The notes under the pieces: generated by a model
What the model saw: the letters and a program-made list of their open reading frames with translations, nothing else
Database searches by the model: none
Told to the model about the DNA's origin: nothing
Shown here: piece after piece, positions 1-9,000 of the stretch
How positions within the stretch are numbered: position 1 is the first letter of the stretch
Layout of the letters: the number at the start of each line of letters is the position of its first letter
Assembly: GCF_947495205.1 (NCBI RefSeq)
Contig: NZ_CANLXV010000008.1
Span: 62,001 to 126,000, forward strand
DNA length: 64,000 nucleotides
Direction of reading: 5' to 3'
From: an uncultured Polaribacter sp.
Lineage (GTDB): Bacteria; Bacteroidota; Bacteroidia; Flavobacteriales; Flavobacteriaceae
Program-made: the position numbers and the translations under genes

Positions 1-838
1 CACCAGAATTAGGTATGTACATTACATCTAAATAATCTGCAAAAATAATGTTCCCAGAAACCCAGGCAAAAACACCTAATGTTACCACCATAATAGCAGA
101 AGAACCTGCTGCTAAACCATCTATACCATCTGTTAAATTGGCACCATTAGAAATACCTGTTACAATAAAAACAACAATAAAAATGAAAACAATCCATCCA
201 TATTTTTCATAACCATATCCTAGAAAACTTAGCGCTTTAGAATAATCTAATTCATTATCCTTAAAAAAAGGAACTGTTGTTTTTGTAGATTTATGAGCCT
301 CTCCAAATACCTTAATTTTACCATTTGTCTGTAAAACTTGTTGATCTTTTGGCAACTGTTCTTTTATAGTTACATCTTCATTAAAATAAAGCATTGTTCC
401 TACAAAAATACCCAAACCAACTTGACCTAAAACTTTAAATTTGCCGCTTAAACCGTCTTTATCTTTTTTAAATACTTTAATATAATCGTCTAAAAAACCA
501 ATTAAACCCATCCACACCGTGGTAATTAAGAGAATAATTATATAAATATTATCTAATTTTGCTAATAAAACAGCCGGAATTAAAGTTGCCAATATGATTA
601 TAATACCACCCATTGTAGGTGTACCTGCCTTTTGTATTTGCCCATCTAAACCTAAATCTCTAACGGTTTCACCTACTTGCTGATTTCTTAAAAAGTTGAT
701 GATTCTTTTCCCGAAAATTGCAGAAATTAATAAGGATAAAATAAAAGCAGCTGCAGCTCTAAATGTGATAAATTGAAACACACTTGCCCCAGGAAAACTA
801 AACTGACTCTCTAAATATTGAAATAAATAATACAGCAT
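1..838 (-). CDS. mraY: Phospho-N-acetylmuramoyl-pentapeptide-transferase (partial, C-terminus off the window)
   Basis: Transfers phospho-MurNAc-pentapeptide from UDP to undecaprenyl phosphate at the inner membrane, giving lipid I. I translated it from the ATG at 838; the frame stays open to base 1, so about 279 residues are visible and the C-terminus is missing. Visible family marks are several hydrophobic segments, the DDYIK motif (DDxxK, after a [11 protein letters not shown] helix) and the [12 protein letters not shown] signature. It starts 7 bases after the murE stop, as expected in a dcw operon. Compared with enterobacterial MraY it has a longer soluble loop ([20 protein letters not shown] region), which I believe is common in Bacteroidota. 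Confidence 0.96.
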   Translation of the reverse strand, partial: MLYYLFQYLESQFSFPGASVFQFITFRAAAAFILSLLISAIFGKRIINFLRNQQVGETVRDLGLDGQIQKAGTPTMGGIIIILATLIPAVLLAKLDNIYIIILLITTVWMGLIGFLDDYIKVFKKDKDGLSGKFKVLGQVGLGIFVGTMLYFNEDVTIKEQLPKDQQVLQTNGKIKVFGEAHKSTKTTVPFFKDNELDYSKALSFLGYGYEKYGWIVFIFIVVFIVTGISNGANLTDGIDGLAAGSSAIMVVTLGVFAWVSGNIIFADYLDVMYIPNSG

Positions 839-845
839 GTTCGAT

Positions 846-2309
846 TTATTTTTTTAATTGATTGAAACAGTTTTTAACCTCTTCTAAATCATCAAAATGT
901 GTTCTTACACCATTTATTTCTTGATAATTCTCGTGCCCTTTACCTGCGATTAATATAATATCTCCAGTTTCAGAAAATTTACAAGCCGTTTTTATAGCTT
1001 GTTTTCTATCTAAAACCGTAATTGTTTTTTTGTAGTTTTCTGCAGCAACTCCTACTTCCATTTCATCCAAAATAGTTTGCGGATTTTCCGTTCTTGGGTT
1101 ATCTGAAGTAAAAATAGCTTGTGTACTTAATTGCGATGCAATATGAGCCATTTTTGGTCTTTTCATCTTATCACGATCTCCACCACAACCTACAACTGTA
1201 ATTAGTTTTTCATTATTGGTTCTAATATCATTTACGGTTTCTAAAACATTTTTTAAAGCGTCTGGTGTGTGTGCATAATCTACAATTGCAGTAACACCAG
1301 CTTCTGAAACCACATATTCAAAACGCCCACTAACACTTTCTAACTGACTAATAATGGTTAAAACTTCTAATCTTTCTAAACCTAACAATTCTGCAGTTGC
1401 TATTATTGCTGTTAAGTTGTAGATGTTAAAAACACCAATTAACTTAGTCCAAACCTCAGTTCCATCAACAGATATTAAGGTGCCAGACAATTGCTTTTCT
1501 AATATTTTGGCCTTAAAATCTGCTAATGTTTTTAAAGCATAGCTGTATTTTTTAGCTTTGGTATTTTGCAACATATAGTTGCCATTTTTATCATCTATAT
1601 TGGTTAATGCAAAAGCATTTTTTGGTAAACTATCAAAAAACTCTTTTTTTACATTTCTGTATTCCACAAAAGTTTCGTGATAATCTAAATGATCATGAGA
1701 AAGGTTGGTAAAAATTCCGCCAGAAAAAGTTAAGCCTTCTGTTCTCTTTTGGTGAATTCCATGAGAGCTCACTTCCATAAAACAAAAATCTACACCTGCA
1801 TCAATCATTTTATCTAAATAACTATTAATTGCAATAGAATCTGGCGTAGTATGGGTTGCTTTAAACGCTGTTTTGTCTACCATTACTTTTACTGTAGACA
1901 ACAAACCAACTTTATAACCTGCTTTTTTAAATAATTGATACAATAAAGAAGCTATCGTAGTTTTACCGTTTGTACCAGTTACACCAACCAAAGGCAATTT
2001 AGCTGAAGGATTATTATAAAAATTAGAAGCCATAATTGCCAAAGCAACATTAGCATTACTTACTTGCACATACGTAATACCTTCTTTTTTTTCTTCAGGA
2101 AAATCTTCGCAAATAATAGCAGTTGCACCTAAATTAATTGCTTTTTCTATGTAATGATGCCCATTTACAGTAACTCCTTTTTGCGCCACAAATACACTAT
2201 TGCTTTCAACTTTTCTAGAATCGAAAACAATACACTTTACCTTAATACTTGTATTACCAAATACCTTGTTAATTGCAACCTTATATAATATGTCTTGTAA
2301 ACTCTTCAA
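846..2309 (-). CDS. murE: UDP-MurNAc-L-Ala-D-Glu:meso-diaminopimelate ligase
   Basis: Cytoplasmic Mur ligase that adds the third peptide residue to UDP-MurNAc-dipeptide. The ATP loop GTNGKTT lies at residues 112-118. The DNPRTENP motif in the C-terminal domain is the signature of enzymes that add meso-DAP rather than lysine, so the peptidoglycan should be DAP-type. Length 487 aa is normal. The start is a TTG three bases downstream of the ftsI stop; no ATG lies nearby that keeps the N-terminal domain, so TTG is preferred. Tight spacing on both sides places it inside the dcw operon. Confidence 0.96.
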   Translation of the reverse strand: MKSLQDILYKVAINKVFGNTSIKVKCIVFDSRKVESNSVFVAQKGVTVNGHHYIEKAINLGATAIICEDFPEEKKEGITYVQVSNANVALAIMASNFYNNPSAKLPLVGVTGTNGKTTIASLLYQLFKKAGYKVGLLSTVKVMVDKTAFKATHTTPDSIAINSYLDKMIDAGVDFCFMEVSSHGIHQKRTEGLTFSGGIFTNLSHDHLDYHETFVEYRNVKKEFFDSLPKNAFALTNIDDKNGNYMLQNTKAKKYSYALKTLADFKAKILEKQLSGTLISVDGTEVWTKLIGVFNIYNLTAIIATAELLGLERLEVLTIISQLESVSGRFEYVVSEAGVTAIVDYAHTPDALKNVLETVNDIRTNNEKLITVVGCGGDRDKMKRPKMAHIASQLSTQAIFTSDNPRTENPQTILDEMEVGVAAENYKKTITVLDRKQAIKTACKFSETGDIILIAGKGHENYQEINGVRTHFDDLEEVKNCFNQLKK

Positions 2310-2312
2310 AAA

Positions 2313-4334
2313 CTATGATAATTTTAGTGTAATCGTTTTTCCTTTTACTAACCTTTCTCCTTTTTTTAAAGATTGATGCATTACTTTTCCCACACCAGAA
2401 ATTTTAACTTTTAATCCTAAATTTTCCAATAATGATAAAGCATCCATACCAGACATTCCTTTTACACTTGGAATTTTAGTGTAGTTTTTTCTTAAAAAAG
2501 CATCGTATTTTACATATGCTTTATCTATTTCTTCAAAATTGATTTTATCTTTAACCGACTGATTATCTATTGGCGTAGTGGTGTAAATTTTCTGTGCAAT
2601 TTCCTTAAAAACAGGTCCAGCAACTGTTGCACCATAATATCCTTTTTCTTTTTTAGGATCATGAATTACAACAATACAAGAGTATTGGGGTTTATCCGCA
2701 GGAAAAAAACCTGCAAAAGAAGCTACATAATGTTTGTTTGAATACCCTGCAGCAACTGTATTTCCATTTTCATCCTTATGCCTAGGTAAAAACTTTTTAG
2801 CAGTTCCTGTTTTACCAGCCATAGAAAAGTTGGGCGAATAAATATTATCTGCAGTACCTTTAACTACCACATTTTCCATTACTTTTCTTATCTTTTTTAA
2901 AGTTTCATCAGAAGCTATTTTTGGATTTACAATTTCTGTTTCAAAAACTTTTTCTGTTTTATCTTGCCTTCTTAGTTCTTTAATAAAACGTGGCTTTACC
3001 ATAACACCGTTATTAGCAACCGCGTTATAAAACATTAAAGTTTGCATTGGTGTAACAGAAATACCATAACCCCAAGACATCCATTCTAAAGAAATCTTAT
3101 TCCAACCTTTTTTATCTGCCGGATTTGGAACAAAAGGTTTTCCTTCTCCTTTAATTTGAAAACCAATAGGTTTTGTAAAACCATAATCTGCTAGTTTTTC
3201 TATAAATTTTTTTGGTTGATGATCATAATACTTTCTAACTAACTTTACAATACCCACGTTAGATGATACTTCAAAAACTCTTGCAGCAGAAATTTTACCA
3301 TAACCACCTCTATGAGAATCTTCTACCTTTCTGCCGTGTATAAAAATTCTACCTTTTTCTGTATCTACAACTGTAGCAGTATCTATTTTTCCATCATCTA
3401 AAACCGCCATTAAACTAGCTAGTTTAATTGTAGAACCTGGCTCATGACTTTCCCAAACCGCATAATTTCTCTTTTCGTAATAGCCCGTTTTCTTGCTATT
3501 TCTACCCAAATTAGAAATTGCTTTAATTTCTCCTGTAGCTGTTTCCATTACAACTGCACAACCGTGATCTGCTTCAAATTTTTCTAGTTGATTTATTAAA
3601 GCATGATGTGTAACATCTTGAATATTAACATCTATTGTAGTAATTATATCATGGCCATCAACAGGTTCTTTTTCATTAAAATCACTAATTGGTTTCCATT
3701 GGTTTTTTGCAATTTTTTGTTCCCAACGCAATCCGTTTTGACCTTTCATATAATCTGAAAAAGCACCTTCTATACCGGCTTCACCTCTAAAATCGTCATA
3801 ACCTATTGTTCTTTCTGCAATTCTACCAATAGGATGTGCTCTTTCTGTTCTATGTTTTGCAATAAAACCACCTTTATAAACACCCAAATTAAAGATTGGG
3901 AATTTTTTCATTTTTAAATAATCTGTATATCCAATATTTCTAGCAATTAAATAATAGCGTCTTTTTTTATTTTTTGCGTTTCTTAATCTTTTTTGATGAT
4001 AACTTGAAGACTTACCCAATAATTGCGAAAGCTCATTAGAAAGCGCCACTATATTATCTTCAAAAACCTGCCCATCTACTGTAACCAAATCCATATAAAT
4101 AGTAAACTTAGACATAGAAGTTGCTAGCAAATTACCATCTGCAGCATATACATTTCCTTTATTTGCGTAAATCGTATCTTGCCTTATTGTTAAATCTACC
4201 GCCAACTCTCTATATTTATCTCCTTGAACATACTGCAAGTGCAATACCTTAAAAATAATGGCAGCTAAAAACAACGCCATAAAAACTGCCACGAGGTAGA
4301 ATTTAGTTACTATGTTTTTTTTCTGAATTGCCAA
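2313..4334 (-). CDS. ftsI: Septal peptidoglycan transpeptidase (class B PBP) with C-terminal PASTA domain
   Basis: Class B penicillin-binding protein that cross-links septal peptidoglycan with the divisome. It has one membrane helix near residues 12-30, a dimerisation domain, then the transpeptidase with SxxK at 301-304 (STIK), SSN at 357-359 and KTG at 508-510. Residues about 620-673 form a PASTA domain, as in many Bacteroidota FtsI and in Gram-positive PBP2x. Length 673 aa. The start is TTG, two bases past the ftsL stop. Product assignment rests on motifs plus position between ftsL and murE. Confidence 0.95.
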   Translation of the reverse strand: MAIQKKNIVTKFYLVAVFMALFLAAIIFKVLHLQYVQGDKYRELAVDLTIRQDTIYANKGNVYAADGNLLATSMSKFTIYMDLVTVDGQVFEDNIVALSNELSQLLGKSSSYHQKRLRNAKNKKRRYYLIARNIGYTDYLKMKKFPIFNLGVYKGGFIAKHRTERAHPIGRIAERTIGYDDFRGEAGIEGAFSDYMKGQNGLRWEQKIAKNQWKPISDFNEKEPVDGHDIITTIDVNIQDVTHHALINQLEKFEADHGCAVVMETATGEIKAISNLGRNSKKTGYYEKRNYAVWESHEPGSTIKLASLMAVLDDGKIDTATVVDTEKGRIFIHGRKVEDSHRGGYGKISAARVFEVSSNVGIVKLVRKYYDHQPKKFIEKLADYGFTKPIGFQIKGEGKPFVPNPADKKGWNKISLEWMSWGYGISVTPMQTLMFYNAVANNGVMVKPRFIKELRRQDKTEKVFETEIVNPKIASDETLKKIRKVMENVVVKGTADNIYSPNFSMAGKTGTAKKFLPRHKDENGNTVAAGYSNKHYVASFAGFFPADKPQYSCIVVIHDPKKEKGYYGATVAGPVFKEIAQKIYTTTPIDNQSVKDKINFEEIDKAYVKYDAFLRKNYTKIPSVKGMSGMDALSLLENLGLKVKISGVGKVMHQSLKKGERLVKGKTITLKLS

Positions 4335-4336
4335 TT

Positions 4337-4666
4337 TTATTTTCTATTTAAGGTTACTTTTATTTTTTTTGGTGGAGTTTTTGAAGGTGCCAAACCTACT
4401 TCCTTTGCTTTTTTTCTAATACTAGACTCCATTTTTATTTGCATTAAAGTGGTACCTGTATCTACATATTGTGCCCTTAACTCTCTTTTTAATTTATTTA
4501 ATTCGGCTATTTTAATAACTTTTTTATCTGCATTATGCGAACTTGTTATCATAACCAAAAGAAGAAACACTACAAAAAAGATAATTTTCCAGTTTTTAAG
4601 CGCAAACTCATCTGTAAGAAAACTACCTCTTAAAAAACTGTAAATACCTTGTTTAACTTTAGACAT
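4337..4666 (-). CDS. FtsL-like cell division protein
   Basis: Small bitopic protein of 109 aa with one membrane helix at about residues 27-42 (IIFFVVFLLLVMI) and a charged, coiled-coil-prone periplasmic stretch containing RKKAKEVGLAPSKTPPKKI. The family is poorly conserved in sequence, but size, topology and place between rsmH and ftsI fit the FtsL-like protein of Bacteroidota, which would link FtsB/FtsQ to the septal synthase. ATG start, 26 bases after rsmH. A DUF match is expected rather than a hit to the enterobacterial FtsL model. Confidence 0.8.
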   Translation of the reverse strand: MSKVKQGIYSFLRGSFLTDEFALKNWKIIFFVVFLLLVMITSSHNADKKVIKIAELNKLKRELRAQYVDTGTTLMQIKMESSIRKKAKEVGLAPSKTPPKKIKVTLNRK

Positions 4667-4692
4667 ACCAAAAAAAATTAAATAAAATAGTG

Positions 4693-5610
4693 CTATTTTA
4701 CTCTAGCCTTATCTTTTTTAAGCGTTGCTATTCTTAATTTAGCACTACGAGCTCTATTGTTTGTGTTAATTTCCTGCGGGGTAGGTATTATTAACTTTCC
4801 AACTTTTTGTAATGGCTCTTTTGTGTTTCCAAAAAAATCTTTTTCAGGCTCACCACTAAACATTCCTGTTCTAATAAATCGTTTTACCAACCTATCTTCT
4901 AAAGAGTGGTAAGAGATTACACTTAAACGCCCTTCTTCTTTTAATAAATTTGGCATCTGCTCAAGAAATTCCTTTAAAACTTCTAGCTCTTCGTTCACTT
5001 CTATACGTATAGCTTGAAAAATTTGAGCTAATATTTTATGTTCTTTCGCCTTTGGCAAATACCTTTTTAACACTTCTTTTAACTGAAAACTAGTTGTTAT
5101 TTTAGCCTCTTGTCTTTTTTCTACTATTGTTTTGGCTATATTTCTAGAGTTTCTTAATTCTCCGTACAAAAACAGAATATCTGCTAATTTTTCTTCAGAA
5201 TAATTATTAATAATTTCCTGAGCAGAAACCTTAGATTTTTGATTCATTCGCATATCTAAATCACCATCAAAACGAATAGAAAAACCTCTTTCAGCCTCAT
5301 CAAACTGATGAGACGAAACACCTAAATCTGCCAGAACACCATCTACCTTTCTAACTCCATGAAACCTTAAAAACCTTGTGATGTACCTAAAATTCTCTGG
5401 AATTAAAGTAAAACGTTCATCATCAATTACATTTTCCAAAGCATCTGGATCTTGATCAAAACCAAACAACCTTCCATTAACCCCTAATCTTTTTAGAATT
5501 TCTTTAGAATGCCCTCCTCCACCAAACGTAACATCTACATAAACACCATCGGCTTTTATAGCCAATGCATCTACACTTTCATTTAACAAAACCGGATTAT
5601 GATAACTCAT
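4693..5610 (-). CDS. rsmH: 16S rRNA (cytosine1402-N4)-methyltransferase
   Basis: SAM-dependent methyltransferase that modifies C1402 in the ribosomal P site (formerly MraW). The SAM loop DVTFGGGGHS is at residues 26-35, followed by GVLADLGVSSHQ and the C-terminal ISYHSLEDRLVKRF signature. Length 305 aa matches the family. It overlaps mraZ by 14 bases, implying translational coupling in the dcw operon. Confidence 0.97.
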   Translation of the reverse strand: MSYHNPVLLNESVDALAIKADGVYVDVTFGGGGHSKEILKRLGVNGRLFGFDQDPDALENVIDDERFTLIPENFRYITRFLRFHGVRKVDGVLADLGVSSHQFDEAERGFSIRFDGDLDMRMNQKSKVSAQEIINNYSEEKLADILFLYGELRNSRNIAKTIVEKRQEAKITTSFQLKEVLKRYLPKAKEHKILAQIFQAIRIEVNEELEVLKEFLEQMPNLLKEEGRLSVISYHSLEDRLVKRFIRTGMFSGEPEKDFFGNTKEPLQKVGKLIIPTPQEINTNNRARSAKLRIATLKKDKARVK

Positions 5611-6064
5611 CGAAATCTGTATTTCCCATTACTTCTTCAGCCAAATCTGCAAAATCTTCCGTTGCATCATTAATTGCTTTTTCATAGCGTTCTTTATCCC
5701 AAATTTCTATAATATTAACAGCAGAAGACAATACTACCTGTTTTTTAATACCTGCCATTTCACACAAATCTTTTGGAATTAAAATTCTTCCTACAGCATC
5801 AAATTCTACAATTTTAACACCTGCTGTAAACCTTCTAATAAAATCGTTGTTCTTTTTTTTGAATTTATTTAGCTTGTTTAATTTAGCCATCAACAAATTC
5901 CATTCTTCCATAGAGTACAATTCTAAACAAGGTTGAAAAACAGCTCTTTTAACTACAAAACCCTCATTTAAAATTGGTTGCAATTGCTTTTTTAAAGCTG
6001 ATGAGAACATCACTCTACCTTTAGCATCTGCTTTACATTCATATGTACCAATTAGGTTTATCAC
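5597..6064 (-). CDS. mraZ: Transcriptional regulator / division-locus protein MraZ
   Basis: DNA-binding regulator of the dcw cluster, built from two SpoVT/AbrB-like (MraZ) repeats: the first carries YECKADAKGRVMFSSALK near the N-terminus, the second VEFDAVGRILIPKDL in the middle. Length 155 aa. The frame opens with GTG at 6064, giving MINLIGTYECK; no upstream ATG fits. It is the first gene of the minus-strand operon and sits just downstream of three 10-bp-spaced GTGGT repeats that look like its own operator, so autoregulation is likely. Confidence 0.96.
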   Translation of the reverse strand: MINLIGTYECKADAKGRVMFSSALKKQLQPILNEGFVVKRAVFQPCLELYSMEEWNLLMAKLNKLNKFKKKNNDFIRRFTAGVKIVEFDAVGRILIPKDLCEMAGIKKQVVLSSAVNIIEIWDKERYEKAINDATEDFADLAEEVMGNTDFDELS

Positions 6065-6090
6065 TTTATTTATGAAACGGTTAACAACTT

Positions 6091-6133
6091 CAAAAATATA
6101 TAAATTTTACCACTTTTTACCACTTTTTACCAC
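6091..6133 (-). promoter_or_regulatory. dcw operon promoter with triple MraZ-type operator
   Basis: On the plus strand ACCAC occurs at 6109-6113, 6119-6123 and 6129-6133, exactly 10 bp apart; read on the coding (minus) strand this is GTGGTAAAAA in tandem. MraZ proteins are known to bind tandem TGGGN/GTGGG-like boxes spaced one helical turn apart. A TATTTTTG box (TAnnTTTG consensus; CAAAAATA at 6091-6098) lies just downstream, so bound MraZ would cover the -33 side of the promoter. Confidence 0.75.
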
Positions 6134-6239
6134 ATTGTTAATAAATATTTCCCTTTTGTGCACTCAGAGGAATATTTATCGGCTAAAAAAATGAATCAGA
6201 GTCGTTTACAGAAAAATGAAATATGTTATAAAAAAGGGT

Positions 6240-6247
6240 TACATTTG
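6240..6247 (+). promoter_or_regulatory. Bacteroidota -7 element for the hydrolase/yihA genes
   Basis: TACATTTG matches TAnnTTTG and lies 24 bases before the ATG of the alpha/beta hydrolase. I see no clear TTG at the -33 distance, so the call rests on the -7 box and position alone. Confidence 0.5.
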
Positions 6248-6271
6248 CGCCTAAGTAAAACGATTTGAAAA

Positions 6272-7036
6272 ATGACTGATAAGTTAAAAACTGAAGGGAA
6301 ATTTACATATGCACAATCTGGCGAAGGACCAGCAATTGTTGTTTTACATGGGCTTATGGGTGCTTTAAGTAACTTTGAAGCTACTTTTAATCATTTCTCT
6401 AATAATGGTTATCAAGTACTTATCCCAGAATTACCTTTATACTCTTTATCTCTTATAAAAACGAATGTTAAAAACATGGCAAAGTTTTTAAAAGAGTTTA
6501 TGGAATTTAAAAAACTAGAAAACGCAATAATTGTAGGTAATTCTTTAGGAGGCCATATTGGGCTTTATTTTACCAAACATTATCCAGAAAAAGTAAGAGC
6601 TTTGGTTTTAACTGGTAGCTCTGGTTTGTATGAAAATGCAATGGGAGATAGTTTTCCTAAACGAGGAAACTATGAGTATATTGAAGAAAAAACTAGAAAT
6701 GTTTTTTATGACCCAAAAATTGCAACTAAAGAATTGGTAGACGACGTTTTTAAAATTGTAAATGATAGAAATGCAGTAATAAGAACATTAGCTATTGCAA
6801 AAAGCGCAATTAGACACAATATGGCAAATGACTTGCCAGATATGAAACAACCTACTTGTATTATTTGGGGTAAACAAGATGGTGTTACACCGCCAAATGT
6901 TGCTGTTGATTTTGATAAACTTTTACCAGATTCTAATTTATTTTGGATTGATGAGTGTGGACATGCAGCAATGATGGAAAAGCCAGAAGAATTCAATGGA
7001 ATACTTCACCAATGGCTTACGGACCGAAATTTTTAA
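6272..7036 (+). CDS. Alpha/beta hydrolase
   Basis: Cytoplasmic alpha/beta-hydrolase-fold protein of 254 aa. The oxyanion HG is at residues 26-27, the nucleophile elbow GNSLGG puts Ser at 91, the acid lies in the IIWGKQDGVTPP strand and the catalytic His in DECGHAAMMEKP. No signal peptide. It is three bases upstream of yihA, a linkage I recall from other flavobacteria. The substrate cannot be read from sequence; esterase or C-C hydrolase activity are equally possible. Confidence 0.88.
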   Translation: MTDKLKTEGKFTYAQSGEGPAIVVLHGLMGALSNFEATFNHFSNNGYQVLIPELPLYSLSLIKTNVKNMAKFLKEFMEFKKLENAIIVGNSLGGHIGLYFTKHYPEKVRALVLTGSSGLYENAMGDSFPKRGNYEYIEEKTRNVFYDPKIATKELVDDVFKIVNDRNAVIRTLAIAKSAIRHNMANDLPDMKQPTCIIWGKQDGVTPPNVAVDFDKLLPDSNLFWIDECGHAAMMEKPEEFNGILHQWLTDRNF

Positions 7037-7039
7037 AAA

Positions 7040-7651
7040 ATGAAAATAAAGTCTGCTGAATTTGTGATGAGTAACAGCAATGTTATGAAAGCACCAAAAG
7101 ATAGATTGCCAGAATATGCCTTTATTGGTAGATCTAATGTTGGTAAATCTTCATTAATAAACATGTTAATGGAGCGCAAAGACTTGGCTAAAATTTCTGG
7201 TAAACCAGGAAAAACACAACTAATAAATCACTTTAAAATTAACGAAGAATGGTTTTTAGTAGATTTACCAGGTTATGGTTATGCCCAAGTTTCTAAAAAG
7301 AAACGTGTAATTTTTCAGTACTTTATAGAAAACTATTTTAAAGAAAGAGAACAACTGGTTTGTACTTTTGTTTTGATAGACTCTAGACACGATCCTCAAA
7401 AAATAGACTTAGATTTTATGCAGTTTTTAGGCGAAAACCAAATTCCGTTTTGCATTGTTTTTACAAAAGCAGATAAATTAGGAAGCTCTAAATTAAATAA
7501 GCAGATTACTTCTTACAAAAAGAAATTATTACAACATTGGGAATCTTTACCAGAAACTTTTTTAACCTCTTCTTCTACAGGTTTAGGTAGAAAAGAATTT
7601 TTATCATTTATTGATCAAATAAATGAAGATGTAGCAAAAGTTTTTAAATAA
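7040..7651 (+). CDS. yihA: Ribosome biogenesis GTP-binding protein YihA/YsxC (EngB)
   Basis: Small GTPase needed for assembly of the 50S subunit. The P-loop GRSNVGKS is at residues 30-37, G3 is DLPGYGYA and G4 is TKAD, the order typical of EngB. Length 203 aa is normal. Only three bases separate it from the upstream hydrolase, so they are probably co-transcribed. Confidence 0.96.
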   Translation: MKIKSAEFVMSNSNVMKAPKDRLPEYAFIGRSNVGKSSLINMLMERKDLAKISGKPGKTQLINHFKINEEWFLVDLPGYGYAQVSKKKRVIFQYFIENYFKEREQLVCTFVLIDSRHDPQKIDLDFMQFLGENQIPFCIVFTKADKLGSSKLNKQITSYKKKLLQHWESLPETFLTSSSTGLGRKEFLSFIDQINEDVAKVFK

Positions 7652-7695
7652 ACTACTTATTTAAAAGTACTAAATCTTTATTTTATAGCATTACA

Positions 7696-8382
7696 ATGCA
7701 ATCTACTAAAAACAATTTATCGGTTTTATTTGAAGACAACCATATTATAGTGGTTAACAAAAAAGCGGGTGATCTTGTGCAAGGAGACAAAACTGGAGAC
7801 AAGCCATTAAGTGATGTTGTTAAAGAATATGTAAAAGAAAAATACAACAAACCTGGTAATGTTTTTATTGGCACAGTGCACAGGTTAGACAGACCTACGT
7901 CTGGAATTGTAATTTTTGCAAGAACCTCTAAAGCTTTAGAACGCTTAAACAAAATGCTACGCGATAAAACAATTGCTAAAACGTATTGGGCTTTGGTGCA
8001 AAACAAACCTTTAAAAGCAACAGATACACTTACTAATTTCTTAAAAAAAGATACTAAAAAAAATAAATCTTTTGTATACAAAAAAGAAATTGAAAGTAGT
8101 AAAAAAGCAATACTACACTATAAAGTAGCAAAAAAACTAGACAATTATACCTTATTAGAAATTAACTTAGAAACGGGCAGACATCACCAAATAAGAACGC
8201 AATTGGCAAATATTGGTTGTGTAATTAAAGGCGATTTAAAGTATGGCGCTAAAAGAAGTAATAAAGATGGAAGCATAAGTTTACATGCTAGAAAAATACA
8301 ATTTATGCACCCTGTTTCTAAAGCAGAAATTAACATAATTGCACCAACACCAAAAGACCCAATTTGGGATGCTTGCCACTAA
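7696..8382 (+). CDS. RluA-family pseudouridine synthase
   Basis: Converts uridine to pseudouridine in rRNA or tRNA. The catalytic aspartate is D65 in HRLDRPTSG; the RHHQIRTQLA motif of the family follows. With 228 aa it lacks an N-terminal S4 domain, so it is a short RluA/TruC-like form whose exact target cannot be told. It follows yihA by 44 bases on the same strand and ends 10 bases short of the convergent acylase remnant. Confidence 0.92.
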   Translation: MQSTKNNLSVLFEDNHIIVVNKKAGDLVQGDKTGDKPLSDVVKEYVKEKYNKPGNVFIGTVHRLDRPTSGIVIFARTSKALERLNKMLRDKTIAKTYWALVQNKPLKATDTLTNFLKKDTKKNKSFVYKKEIESSKKAILHYKVAKKLDNYTLLEINLETGRHHQIRTQLANIGCVIKGDLKYGAKRSNKDGSISLHARKIQFMHPVSKAEINIIAPTPKDPIWDACH

Positions 8383-8392
8383 ATTTTTGTTA

Positions 8393-8927
8393 TTATTTTG
8401 GTTTTAAAATTAGTTCTTGATTGTCATTTTTAACACCTTCTAAATTTAAATGCATTTGTACAAACTTACCATCTAGATACTTTTTTGTTTGATCTTTGTA
8501 AGATTTACTAAAAACATTACCAGATTGTCCTGTTGGTAAAATAGACAAACTATTTTCTACATCAGCAAAATCTACAACTCTTTTTGTAGAAGGGCCTGCT
8601 TTTACTTTGCATATGCCAGTGCTTTCTAAATCAAATATTTGGTTGTTAATTACTTCATTTCCACCAATAGTTTCAAAAGGGCCAACACTAAAAAACGTTC
8701 TTAAAAGACCGCCTGCTTCAACAGCTGTATAAGCATCTTTTTGGTTTTGATCGGTAATATGAGGCATACCAATTTCATCAAATTTAACCGTTACCTGTTC
8801 ATATATATTTTCCAATTCAAATACACCACTATATTCTGGCGACAACTTTACATAACACCAAATAAAAGCAGCAATTAAAACAGTTACTATACATAAATAA
8901 AGCGCTATTTTTTTTAAGAATTTTCAT
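8393..8927 (-). pseudogene. Penicillin acylase family remnant: internal deletion plus N-terminal frameshift
   Basis: The open frame 8845-8393 encodes 150 aa. Its first ~45 residues (SPEYSGVFELENIYEQ then IGMPHITDQNQKDAYTAV) match the extreme N-terminus of penicillin-amidase-type Ntn hydrolases. The remainder (GPFETIGGNEVINN, then VVDFADVENSLSILPTGQSG) matches their extreme C-terminus. The middle of several hundred residues, with the catalytic N-terminal serine of the beta chain, is absent but the joint is in frame. Upstream, an ATG at 8927 opens a membrane-anchor sequence that reaches this frame only if one base is removed from the eight-A run at 8908-8915. I call it a non-functional remnant; an assembly collapse is the main alternative. 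Confidence 0.75.
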
Positions 8928-8969
8928 GTAAATGTGTTTGATAATCTCAAAGATAAAGGAATTATATTG

Positions 8970-8977
8970 TATTTTTG
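8970..8977 (+). promoter_or_regulatory. -7 element for the aminotransferase/galE pair
   Basis: TATTTTTG matches TAnnTTTG and sits 23 bases before the ATG at 9001. Its position inside the longer possible frame opening at 8932 argues that translation starts at 9001 and not upstream. Confidence 0.6.
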
Positions 8978-9000
8978 AAATGTTTAAAAAATACAGCTTC

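Noticed and set aside
8932..9000. Longer N-terminus for the aminotransferase
   Set aside because: It would be translated through the TATTTTTG promoter box, and the family starts at MVDLQGQ-type sequence.
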